A stretch of DNA of 9,025 nt from Bacteroidota bacterium (GTDB lineage: Bacteria > Bacteroidota > Ignavibacteria > UBA10030 > UBA8401). The stretch spans positions 1 through 9,025 of the forward strand of contig DMPG01000233.1 of the NCBI GenBank assembly GCA_003456055.1, read 5' to 3'. Made by a program: the position numbers and the translations under genes. The notes under the pieces are model-generated. The model did not search any database, was not told the DNA's origin, and saw nothing but the letters and a program-made list of their open reading frames with translations. Shown in pieces: positions 1-6,939 of this stretch. Numbering within the stretch: position 1 is the first letter of the stretch; every line of letters starts with the position of its first letter.

Positions 1-1050
1 GACCAATTCTTTAATGATCCATTATTTGGGGCACAAACCGCAAATGTTCCGTTAAAAAGTTTACCAGTTAAAGTAACGGTGCTTCCGCTGCCTCAAAACA
101 ATGTTCCGGAATCTTTCCAGGGCGCCGTTGGAAAATTTTCACTAAATGCTTCGCTGAACAAACGCAGCGCAAAGACCAACGAACCTATTGCGTTGAAAGC
201 GACGATCAATGGAACAGGGAATGTAAAAATTCTTGAGGCTCCTAAACTAAAATTGCCTGCAGATTTTGAACAGTACGATCCGAAAGTAAAAGAAGATATT
301 ACGCGTTCGGGAGAAACCATTAACGGTTCAAAGTCGTTTGAATGGCTGATCGTTCCTCGATATCCCGGAGACAAAAAGATTCCGGCACTTGAATTCACCT
401 ATTTTGACATTGGTCAAAAGCGATATGTTACGCTCCGCACCAATGAATTCAATATTTCAGTTGAAAAAGGTAGCGCAGAGGCGCCGCAGGTTGCCGGAGG
501 TTTAACAAGAGAAGATGTGAAATTATTGAATCAGGATATCCGGTTTATCAAAACAGATATTGGTTCATTACGTGAAAAAAATAAAGAACTGATCCAGCCC
601 GGAACGGCATTGTTGATGACAATTATTCCATTTGCTGTGTTCATCGGATTGATTCTCTTTCGCCAAAAAGCGCTCTCCGAAATGTCGGACGTTGTCTCAT
701 TCCGTTCTCGAAAAGCGATGAAGGTTGCTGCAAGGAAATTGGCGAATGCGAAGAACCTGCTGAAACAAAATAAACACGAAGCATTCTACGCCGAAATATC
801 GACTGCGATATGGCAATACGTTTCGGATAAACTTGCCATTGATCGGGCTGAACTTTCAATCGATACTGTTACACAACAGTTGCTGCATAAAAAAGTAACA
901 GAAGAATTGATTCAAAGGATCAAGGAATGTTTGGAAGCATGTGAGTTTGCCAGATTTGCTCCGGGAAGTTCTTCCCAAGAGGAAAAGAATAAAATGTATG
1001 AATTGGCAAGCAATATCATTGTAGCGACAGAAAGAGAGTTGGTTCGATGA
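1..1050 (+). CDS. batD: BatD-like aerotolerance membrane protein, C-terminal part (5' end outside window)
   Basis: The reading frame is open from base 1, so the true start lies upstream; GTG 79 is internal and not the start. The visible 349 residues carry the end of one beta-rich domain, then a second domain with the BatD-like pattern GAVGKFSL, NGTGN (about residues 70-74) and a YDPKV stretch. One membrane helix follows at about residues 203-220, then a cytoplasmic helical tail of about 130 residues. BatD proteins belong to the Bat (Bacteroides aerotolerance) set, in which MoxR-type ATPases and VWA proteins BatA/BatB act at the membrane; their exact biochemical role is not settled. The downstream BatE gene, overlapping by 4 bases (ATGA), matches the usual batA-B-C-D-E order and supports the call. 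Nothing looks broken in the visible part. Confidence 0.88.
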   Translation, partial: DQFFNDPLFGAQTANVPLKSLPVKVTVLPLPQNNVPESFQGAVGKFSLNASLNKRSAKTNEPIALKATINGTGNVKILEAPKLKLPADFEQYDPKVKEDITRSGETINGSKSFEWLIVPRYPGDKKIPALEFTYFDIGQKRYVTLRTNEFNISVEKGSAEAPQVAGGLTREDVKLLNQDIRFIKTDIGSLREKNKELIQPGTALLMTIIPFAVFIGLILFRQKALSEMSDVVSFRSRKAMKVAARKLANAKNLLKQNKHEAFYAEISTAIWQYVSDKLAIDRAELSIDTVTQQLLHKKVTEELIQRIKECLEACEFARFAPGSSSQEEKNKMYELASNIIVATERELVR

Positions 1051-1811
1051 GAAAAGCATTCTTAACAATTCTATGCCTTTGTTTATCGATAGTAGTGCTT
1101 TCCGCTCAGACAGAAGAGCTATCGTCAGTATTTGAAGAAGCAAATCGTTTGTATCTTGAACAGAAATACGATGCTGCTATTTCCCGATATGAATCTGTAA
1201 TCAAAAATGGATATGAAAGCGGAGAAGTATATTTTAATCTTGGTAACGCGTATTTCAAATCAGGGAAACTCCAATACGCAATTTTGAACTTTGAGCGTGC
1301 AAAAAGAATCATTCCGAATGATGAAGATGTAAATTTTAATCTTCAACTTGCAAACGTACAATTGATCGATAAGGTGGAGTCGATCCCTGAACTGTTCATT
1401 TACCGGTGGTTCTATTCTCTGTTGACACTCTTTTCGTTGGAAGCAATGGTCTGGATGATCTACGGATTATTTCTTTTTACACTCGGATCATTCACTGTAT
1501 TTCTCTTTGCTCGAACGTATGTACAAAAGAGGTATTCTTTGCTGAGTGGAATGATCTGTTCTTTTTTCCTCATCGTTGGCGTATCGAATTTTTTGATCCA
1601 GTCGTATCGAGTATCAAATTCGGAATTTGCGATTGTTATGACTGATGTTGCCAATATCAAATCTGCGCCGGACAATAAAGGAAACGATCTGTTTGTCATC
1701 CATCGTGGAATAAAAGTACAAGTGTTAGACTCGGTAAATAAATGGCGCAAGATTCGATTAGCGGATGGTAAAGTAGGATGGATACCTGAAGGTGAAGCTG
1801 AGACGATATAA
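1047..1811 (+). CDS. batE: BatE-like TPR and SH3b-domain membrane protein
   Basis: This 254-residue protein starts with a signal peptide or membrane anchor (residues 1-20, ending LSA before QTEE). Two TPR units follow (about 26-57 and 60-93, with the typical YFNLGNAYFKSGK pattern), then two membrane helices (about 134-157 and 164-185) and a C-terminal bacterial SH3-like domain (about 192-250, ending in VGWIP). That order is typical of BatE of the aerotolerance operon. TPRs and SH3 domains usually bind proteins or peptides, so a scaffolding role in the Bat complex is inferred. ATG 1047 overlaps the batD stop as ATGA, and GAGAG at 1034-1038 lies 8 bases before it, so translation is probably coupled to batD. 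The protein looks complete. Confidence 0.88.
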   Translation: MRKAFLTILCLCLSIVVLSAQTEELSSVFEEANRLYLEQKYDAAISRYESVIKNGYESGEVYFNLGNAYFKSGKLQYAILNFERAKRIIPNDEDVNFNLQLANVQLIDKVESIPELFIYRWFYSLLTLFSLEAMVWMIYGLFLFTLGSFTVFLFARTYVQKRYSLLSGMICSFFLIVGVSNFLIQSYRVSNSEFAIVMTDVANIKSAPDNKGNDLFVIHRGIKVQVLDSVNKWRKIRLADGKVGWIPEGEAETI

Positions 1812-1813
1812 GG
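1810..1813 (+). promoter_or_regulatory. Ribosome binding site AAGG for ATG 1821
   Basis: AAGG overlaps the batE stop codon and stands 7 bases before ATG 1821. It matters because it supports ATG 1821 as the true start of the SRPBCC gene, although the body of that gene is read in another frame. The alternative GTG 1877 would remove the first beta strand. Confidence 0.5.
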
Positions 1814-1820
1814 TTTGACT

Positions 1821-2224
1821 ATGGTGAAAACCAAATCCATCAACAAAAAATCTCATTCAAAGTATCGGCGCACGATGTGTACGAAGCATTGATGGATTCA
1901 AAAAAACACATGGTGTTCACGGGTGGAATTGCAAAGATCAGTAGAAAAGTCGGTGGAAAATTTTCTATCTATAATGGTTATGCTTTCGGTAGGAATTTAG
2001 AATTGATCCCCGATAAAAAAATTGTCCAGACGTGGAGAGCGTCGGATTGGGAAGAAGGTCGCGAATCGAAAGAAGTGTTCGGCATTGAATCTACAAAAAC
2101 TGGCTGTAAACTTACATTTGTTCAAACTAATGTTCCCGCGGAGCATTTTTCATCAATCAAACAAGGTTGGATAGACTTTTATTGGCTTACGATGAAGAAA
2201 ATGCTGATAATTGTCAAGAATTAG
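1821..2224 (+). CDS. SRPBCC/AHSA1-like (START-like fold) protein, apparent one-base deletion near the 5' end
   Basis: The body of this gene is a small ligand-binding-fold protein of the AHSA1-like (Hsp90 ATPase activator homologue) SRPBCC group. It shows VYEALMDSKKH, FTGG, VGGKFSIYNGY, WRASDW and near the end QGWIDFYW, all typical of bacterial members. The bacterial proteins rarely have a known role. The body frame has only GTG 1877 as a common start, giving 115 residues and losing the first strand, yet the same frame reads a family-like IHQQKISFKVSAHDVYEAL from 1835. ATG 1821 has a ribosome site but is in the frame one base off and stops at 1892. The span 1821-2224 is 404 bases; adding one base gives a clean 134-residue protein. 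A deletion in the A-rich stretch 1827-1835 is the simplest reading. The gene lies 9 bases after batE and may be cotranscribed. It could be a sequencing error, a recent pseudogene, or a shorter protein from GTG 1877. Confidence 0.72.
1827..1835 (+). other. Probable site of a one-base deletion (frameshift) in the SRPBCC gene
   Basis: This A-rich stretch joins the start frame (ATG 1821, reading MVKT) to the body frame (reading IHQQK from 1835). Adding one A in the run 1827-1830 or 1833-1835 restores a continuous frame to the stop at 2224. I see no classical slippery heptamer here, so programmed frameshifting is less likely than an indel. Confidence 0.55.
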
Positions 2225-2319
2225 CCAAAAACATCCTCTAAATTCCAGTCAAACTTCAAAAAACCTGTAACTTAAATCGTTTTTATCTCGTAAAGTTTAA
2301 AGTCCTGAACTGTATTATT

Positions 2320-2323
2320 GGAG
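2320..2323 (+). promoter_or_regulatory. Ribosome binding site GGAG for the four-repeat exported protein
   Basis: GGAG lies 8 bases before ATG 2332 and supports that start. The 107-base gap 2225-2331 must also hold the promoter if the gene is separately transcribed. TATTAT at 2313-2318 could be a -10 element, but I find no convincing -35 at the right distance. I see no terminator after the SRPBCC gene, so read-through from the bat operon is also possible. Confidence 0.55.
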
Positions 2324-2331
2324 ATAAAATT

Positions 2332-4239
2332 ATGCGAAAAATAATTCCACATTCATCCATTACATTAATAATTGGAATTGTTGCCTATTTATTTTTAGGA
2401 GCCGTTCAACCGACCGACAACAATCCAATTTCCCCCGCTCAAGAAAATACCGCAAAAAAATATTTTATCACCCTTAAAGATTTTACGCAAGAAGAAGTAA
2501 AGGGTATCGGTTTTTCACTTGATAAAGAAACAACTGTTCATATTAATGCCATAGGCGGTGGTAGTAAAAATTTTTGGGGAGAAGACCGAGGTAAGCAGCA
2601 TTCTTCAAACGATATGTACGCTTATGGATGGATTATTAATGCCGATACACGGGAACTTGTGTGGGAAATGACAATGAGCAATACGTCTGGGAAAGAAGAA
2701 GATAGAACATGTGAGGACGATATAGCATTGAAACCAGGATCGTACGAAGTGTACTACTCGGCGCACGGTTATGCAAAGAGTTCGGGATTGAGCTTTTATT
2801 CGAACAATATTGATCGGCGTTCCCAGAACAAGGATCAAGGAAATAGATTCGTCGAAAAATTTTTAGGTTGGTTTGATGATGATTATAAAGACATGTATGA
2901 ATCTTTTATGGCAAAAGCAAAGGATACTTGGGGAATATTTCTTTCGGTTTCAAACAATGAATCTGGATCAGTGCAGATCTTTAACGCTCCAAAAAAGAAA
3001 TCGAATATTATTTATGCGGGAACGGGGATGGGTGATGGTGCATATATAAAAAAAGTTATTACTGTTAACAATGATATTACCATTGCAATATACGCTTTGG
3101 GAGAAGGCCGTGGAAAGGACGAAGTATTCGATTATGGTTGGATCACCAATACAAAGACACGCGAACGTGTGTGGGAGATGAAACAATCTAATACCGATCA
3201 TGCCGGCGGTGCTTCAAAAAATATTGTTTTTAACGGTGATGTTCGTTTACCCAAAGGAATTTATGAACTGAATTTTGTCACTGATGACTCGCATTCCCGT
3301 GATGATTGGAACTCCGCTCCGCCGTATGATCCTTTCAATTACGGAATAACACTTATTGCAAAGAACGAAAATGATAAATCGGCGATCACTCTTTCCGATG
3401 GTACCAACGAAAAGAAGAACATTATCGTCCAGTTGGTAAAGGCGCGTGACAACGATTTTTTACAGGCGGGATTCTCGCTCAAAGAAGAAACTCAGCTTCA
3501 CATATATGCGTTGGGAGAAGCCAGTAATGATATGCGTATAAAAGTATTCGGTCAATCGGTCTATGAAAATGAAAAGAATAATTTGGCGGACTATGGTTGG
3601 ATCATCAATGCAAAAACACGCGAACGAGTATGGCAGATGAAATTACAGAATACCGAACATGCCGGCGGTGCAAGGAAAAACAGACTTGCTGATGAATTCA
3701 TAACTCTTCCGGCGGGAAACTATATTGTGTTCTACCATACCGATGATTCCCATGCATATCATGATTGGAACGATGACAAACCATTCAATCCCGAATTATA
3801 TGGAATTACAGTTATGGGAGCGGATGAGAATTTCTCTTTAAAAAATGTGGCGAAGTTTGAAGAGACTCAAGATGAAAATGTGATCGTGCAAATGATCAAA
3901 GTCAGAGATGATAAACATGTTCGCCAGAAATTCACCCTTGACAAAGCAATGAAAGTTCGAGTCTACTCGATCGGTGAAGGAGTTGGAAATGACATGGCTG
4001 ATTATGCTTGGATTGAAAATGTGAAAAATGGAGAAGTTGTATGGGAAATGACATACCGGACAACATCATACGCCGGCGGCGCAAAAAAAAATCGTAAGTT
4101 TGATAAATTGATCTTCCTTGAAAAAGGGGAATATGAAGTGCATTTTCAAACCGATGACTCACATGCTTTTAATGATTGGAATGATGATCCACCGGAGGAT
4201 AGAACACATTGGGGAGTAACGATCTATAAAGAACAATAA
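2332..4239 (+). CDS. Exported protein with four copies of an unrecognised beta-rich domain
   Basis: I do not recognise this 635-residue protein as a named family. Residues 1-24 form a signal peptide or N-terminal anchor (a hydrophobic run from about 10 to 23, after MRK), so it is probably periplasmic or surface exposed. The rest is four tandem domains at about residues 44-206, 224-343, 363-497 and 517-633. Each runs as F(S/T)L followed by alternating hydrophobic strand residues, (A/S)(I/L)GEG or similar, Y(G/A)WI, VW(E/Q)M, a K(N) turn, a G-x-Y strand, and in copies 2-4 AGGA and TDDSH followed by DWN. There are no cysteine pairs, sortase or type IX sorting signals that I can see. The layout resembles PPC-type beta-sandwich domains found in secreted bacterial proteins, but this is a shape comparison only. 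A good ribosome site precedes it and a strong terminator follows, so it is probably the only or last gene of its transcript. Function unknown; a binding or structural role at the cell envelope is a guess. Confidence 0.85.
   Translation: MRKIIPHSSITLIIGIVAYLFLGAVQPTDNNPISPAQENTAKKYFITLKDFTQEEVKGIGFSLDKETTVHINAIGGGSKNFWGEDRGKQHSSNDMYAYGWIINADTRELVWEMTMSNTSGKEEDRTCEDDIALKPGSYEVYYSAHGYAKSSGLSFYSNNIDRRSQNKDQGNRFVEKFLGWFDDDYKDMYESFMAKAKDTWGIFLSVSNNESGSVQIFNAPKKKSNIIYAGTGMGDGAYIKKVITVNNDITIAIYALGEGRGKDEVFDYGWITNTKTRERVWEMKQSNTDHAGGASKNIVFNGDVRLPKGIYELNFVTDDSHSRDDWNSAPPYDPFNYGITLIAKNENDKSAITLSDGTNEKKNIIVQLVKARDNDFLQAGFSLKEETQLHIYALGEASNDMRIKVFGQSVYENEKNNLADYGWIINAKTRERVWQMKLQNTEHAGGARKNRLADEFITLPAGNYIVFYHTDDSHAYHDWNDDKPFNPELYGITVMGADENFSLKNVAKFEETQDENVIVQMIKVRDDKHVRQKFTLDKAMKVRVYSIGEGVGNDMADYAWIENVKNGEVVWEMTYRTTSYAGGAKKNRKFDKLIFLEKGEYEVHFQTDDSHAFNDWNDDPPEDRTHWGVTIYKEQ
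2461..4230 (+). repeat. Four tandem domain repeats encoded within the exported protein
   Basis: The copies lie at about 2461-2949, 3001-3360, 3418-3822 and 3880-4230. Key aligned residues are Y98/W100/W111 in copy 1, Y268/W270/W281 in copy 2, Y421/W423/W434 in copy 3 and Y558/W560/W571 in copy 4. The TDDSH motif sits at 317-321, 470-474 and 607-611, and the DWN motif at 325-327, 478-480 and 615-617; copy 1 lacks both. Copies 2 and 3 are still close in DNA: 45 of 51 bases match between 3133-3183 and 3592-3642. Copy 3 has about 15 extra residues before its YGWI motif. Confidence 0.85.
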
Positions 4240-4258
4240 ATTATAAAATAGCATTATA

Positions 4259-4294
4259 AAAAAAGATCCGATATAAAATTGCCGGGTCTTTTTT
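4259..4294 (+). terminator. Intrinsic terminator after the four-repeat protein gene
   Basis: A 12-base left arm (4259-4270, AAAAAAGATCCG) pairs with a right arm (4283-4294, CGGGTCTTTTTT) around a 12-base loop, with one G-U pair at 4267/4286. The right arm ends in six T residues. It begins 19 bases after the stop codon at 4239. The A run on the left arm would also give a U tail on the other strand, so it could work both ways, though no minus-strand gene faces it. Confidence 0.88.
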
Positions 4295-4335
4295 ATGTAC
4301 CGTCAGTAACCACATTCAATTGAAACAAACTTTCA

Positions 4336-4364
4336 TTGACAGCCAGTCCGTTTTGGTTTATATT
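4336..4364 (+). promoter_or_regulatory. Sigma-70-type promoter for the tkt operon
   Basis: A perfect -35 box TTGACA (4336-4341) and a -10 box TATATT (4359-4364, one mismatch to TATAAT) are separated by exactly 17 bases. The pair lies just after the terminator and upstream of tkt on the same strand. Transcription should start near 4371, leaving a leader of about 137 bases, whose first half is rich in pyrimidines. The box type is the general bacterial consensus rather than the TAnnTTTG type of Bacteroidetes. Confidence 0.72.
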
Positions 4365-4481
4365 GTTTACATTTAACAATTCCTTTCTTTTATATTATCC
4401 TCATTTTATTTATCTTATTCCAATTTCTATTCCTTAAAAAGCAGTTATGTGAACGAAGACTTTTGGGGGCTTCTAATTTTT

Positions 4482-4511
4482 ATGCCACTAATAATTGACA
4501 TTCTATTATGA
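4482..4511 (+). other. Possible 9-codon leader open frame coupled to tkt
   Basis: ATG 4482 opens a 9-codon frame (MPLIIDILL) whose TGA stop (4509-4511) overlaps the tkt ATG (4508-4510) as ATGA. The tkt start itself has no Shine-Dalgarno, so a ribosome finishing this short frame could restart on tkt. A GGGGG run at 4465-4469 lies 12 bases before ATG 4482, which is far for a ribosome site. A frame this short can arise by chance. Confidence 0.25.
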
Positions 4512-6508
4512 ATACTTCTCTCGACCAACAATGTATCAATACTATTCGCACACTTGCCATTGACGGGGTTCAAAAAGCAAAATCGGGACATCCGGGAATG
4601 CCAATGGGTGCAGCACCGACTGCATATGTTCTTTGGACAAAATTCCTAAAACATAATCCGCAAAATCCGAAATGGGCGAATAGGGATAGATTTGTGCTGT
4701 CGGGTGGACATGGCTCAATGTTGTTGTATTCATTGCTGCATCTTACCGGATATGATCTACCATTTGAAGAACTTCAAAAATTTCGCCAACTCGGGAGCAA
4801 AACGCCGGGACATCCGGAGTTTGGACATACCGCTGGTGTTGAAACAACAACCGGACCGCTTGGGCAAGGTTTTGCAAATGGCGTGGGAATGGCAATTGCA
4901 CAAAAATATCTTGCGGCTACATTCAATAAGCCAAATTTTCCGGTTGTTGATTACTGGATTTATGCGATGTGTGGTGATGGCGACCTTATGGAAGGCGTTG
5001 CTTCCGAAGCAGCATCTCTGGCAGGACATCTGAAATTAGGAAATATGATATACATGTATGATGACAATAATATCAGTATCGATGGTTCTACAGGACTGTC
5101 ATTTACCGAAGATGTCGGTGCTCGATTTGAAGCGTATGGATGGCACGTGCAAACCGTTAATGATGGAAATAATCTTGAAAAAATTGAGACTGCAATCCGC
5201 CATGCCCAGCAGGTAACAGATAAACCATCCTTAATTAAAGTAAAAACACATATTGGTTACGGTAGTCCAAACAAACAAGATTCGCACGAAGCCCACGGAT
5301 CGCCATTGGGTGATGATGAGATCAAGTTAACCAAGAAAAATTATGGATGGGATGAAAATAAAACATTTTATATTCCCGATGAATCGGTGAAACATTTTCG
5401 CAATGCTATAGAAGATGGGAAGAAAAAAGAAAACGATTGGAAACTGTTGTTTGACGGATATAAAAAATCGTATCCGGAATTAGCTGCAACATTTGAAAAC
5501 GTAGTAAATGGAAATTATGGTGATGAATGGAAAAAAGCTCTTCCTATTTTTACTCCTGAGAATGGAAATCTGGCTACACGTGAAGCATCCGGTAAAGTGC
5601 TTGCCGCAATTGTCCCTCATTTGCCTACGCTTATCGGCGGTTCAGCAGATCTCACTCCTTCGAATAATACATTCGTAAAAGGAATGGAAAATTTGAATTC
5701 AAATAATTTTGGAGGACGATATATCCGATATGGTGTTCGGGAACATGCAATGGGTTCTTTGATGAACGGAATTGCGCTGACCAATGGAATGATTCCGTAC
5801 GGCGGAACATTTCTGATCTTTTCCGAATATATGCGTCCTCCAATTAGGCTTGCCGCATTAATGGGAATTCGTCCAATTTATGTGTTCACACACGACAGCA
5901 TAGGTCTTGGTGAAGATGGACCTACACATCAGCCGGTAGAACAATTTGCATCACTACGTGCAATTCCAAACATAACACTTATTCGTCCGGCAGATGCAAA
6001 TGAAACTGCTCTGGCATGGAAAATTGCCATTGAACAAAAATCCGGCCCTGTTGCGCTTGCATTGACTCGACAAAAACTTCCATTCATTGATAGAACAAAA
6101 TATGCATCAGCTGATTTAACCGCTAAAGGTGCATACGTACTTACCGAGAACTCATCAGTACCCGAAATTATTCTGATTGGAACAGGCTCGGAACTGCAAT
6201 ATGCACTTGGTGCGTATGAACAATTGGTGAAGGATGGAATTCAGGCTCGCCTCGTCAGTATGCCTTCGTGGGAATTGTTTGAACGCCAGTCAAAAGAGTA
6301 TCGTGAGTCAGTATTTCCAAACTCTGTAAAAAAACGTCTGGCTGTTGAAGCCGGTGTAGAATTGGGCTGGCACAAATATGCGAGTGAAACGGTAACAATC
6401 AATTCATTCGGACAATCGGCTCCGTATGAAGCACTTTATAAACATTTCGGATTTACGACAGAAAATGTTCTTGCCAGAGCGAAAGCGATATTAGGGAAAG
6501 CATCGTGA
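4508..6508 (+). CDS. tkt: Transketolase
   Basis: This thiamine diphosphate and divalent-metal dependent enzyme moves two-carbon ketol units between sugar phosphates in the pentose phosphate pathway, in the cytoplasm. Its 666 residues match the usual full length. Visible motifs, in order: [12 protein letters not shown] (H28), GGHGS (H68), the thiamine-diphosphate/metal motif from GDGD (156-159) to DDNN (185-188), H263 in SHEAHGSP, R358 in TREASG, the GGSADLT loop (377-383), the catalytic glutamate E412 in REHAMG, H462 in [15 protein letters not shown] with H474, and R521 in LTRQK. The C-terminal domain is at about 545-666. ATG 4508 is the first start after an in-frame stop at 4496-4498; no ribosome site precedes it. 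It heads an apparent operon and overlaps the next gene by 4 bases. Confidence 0.97.
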   Translation: MNTSLDQQCINTIRTLAIDGVQKAKSGHPGMPMGAAPTAYVLWTKFLKHNPQNPKWANRDRFVLSGGHGSMLLYSLLHLTGYDLPFEELQKFRQLGSKTPGHPEFGHTAGVETTTGPLGQGFANGVGMAIAQKYLAATFNKPNFPVVDYWIYAMCGDGDLMEGVASEAASLAGHLKLGNMIYMYDDNNISIDGSTGLSFTEDVGARFEAYGWHVQTVNDGNNLEKIETAIRHAQQVTDKPSLIKVKTHIGYGSPNKQDSHEAHGSPLGDDEIKLTKKNYGWDENKTFYIPDESVKHFRNAIEDGKKKENDWKLLFDGYKKSYPELAATFENVVNGNYGDEWKKALPIFTPENGNLATREASGKVLAAIVPHLPTLIGGSADLTPSNNTFVKGMENLNSNNFGGRYIRYGVREHAMGSLMNGIALTNGMIPYGGTFLIFSEYMRPPIRLAALMGIRPIYVFTHDSIGLGEDGPTHQPVEQFASLRAIPNITLIRPADANETALAWKIAIEQKSGPVALALTRQKLPFIDRTKYASADLTAKGAYVLTENSSVPEIILIGTGSELQYALGAYEQLVKDGIQARLVSMPSWELFERQSKEYRESVFPNSVKKRLAVEAGVELGWHKYASETVTINSFGQSAPYEALYKHFGFTTENVLARAKAILGKAS

Positions 6509-6912
6509 ATATTTCGCTTGATATAGCTGGAATATTTATTTCAGCATTCATTTGTTTCTCTCTTGCTTCTTTATGGTTCTCTTCAGCATTATTTGGAAAA
6601 CTATGGCTTAAACAATTAGAGAAGAATGGTCTCATCGAACATGAACTGAACAAATTAAAAACATTTGTTTACGTTTTTGTTTTCATGATTGTCTTTGCGT
6701 CAGTTGTCAATGTCGTTATCCATGGTTTTAAAGTGATAGGAATGAAAGAGGGGATTCAAGTTGGTATCGTTATTTGGCTTCTTATAACATTTGCACATGC
6801 TGCCATTCATTTTGCATTTGAACGAAGATCGATAATTCTCTTTGGCATTTATTCTAGCTATTATCTTGCTGCATCTGTAATAATTTCAACGCTCCTTGCA
6901 ATGCGACGATGA
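6505..6912 (+). CDS. DUF1761-like four-helix membrane protein
   Basis: This is a 135-residue inner-membrane protein with four predicted helices (about residues 8-28, 53-74, 85-103 and 109-132). A short charged loop follows the first helix, where the [13 protein letters not shown] stretch resembles the DUF1761 family. Members have no established biochemical function. GTG 6505 overlaps the tkt stop (GTGA), and AGGGA at 6493-6497 stands 7 bases before it, so this start is well supported and translation is probably coupled to tkt. A role linked to sugar-phosphate metabolism would be guesswork. Family assignment is from pattern memory only. Confidence 0.75.
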   Translation: MNISLDIAGIFISAFICFSLASLWFSSALFGKLWLKQLEKNGLIEHELNKLKTFVYVFVFMIVFASVVNVVIHGFKVIGMKEGIQVGIVIWLLITFAHAAIHFAFERRSIILFGIYSSYYLAASVIISTLLAMRR

Positions 6913-6939
6913 CCCGTTAAAACGTTTAGAAGAGAACCG

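Noticed and set aside
79..81. GTG 79 as start of BatD
   Set aside because: The frame is open to base 1 and already encodes BatD-like residues, so the gene enters from outside the window.
93..398. 101-residue open frame on the minus strand
   Set aside because: It is opposite the conserved BatD beta domain and shows no protein-like motif.
1821..1840. Programmed -1 ribosomal frameshift in the SRPBCC gene
   Set aside because: No X-XXY-YYZ slippery heptamer or downstream hairpin is visible; a simple one-base indel explains the data better.
1460..1846. 128-residue open frame on the minus strand
   Set aside because: It lies wholly opposite batE and its downstream gap, has no recognisable domain, and batE is well supported by domain order and coupling.
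4454..4473. GAAG...CTTC possible hairpin near the GGGGG run in the tkt leader
   Set aside because: Only four base pairs form around an 11-base loop, with no conserved riboswitch features recognisable.
4495..4500. Second TTGACA just before tkt
   Set aside because: No -10 box stands 16-18 bases downstream, and the position would place transcription start inside the gene. It is most likely chance.
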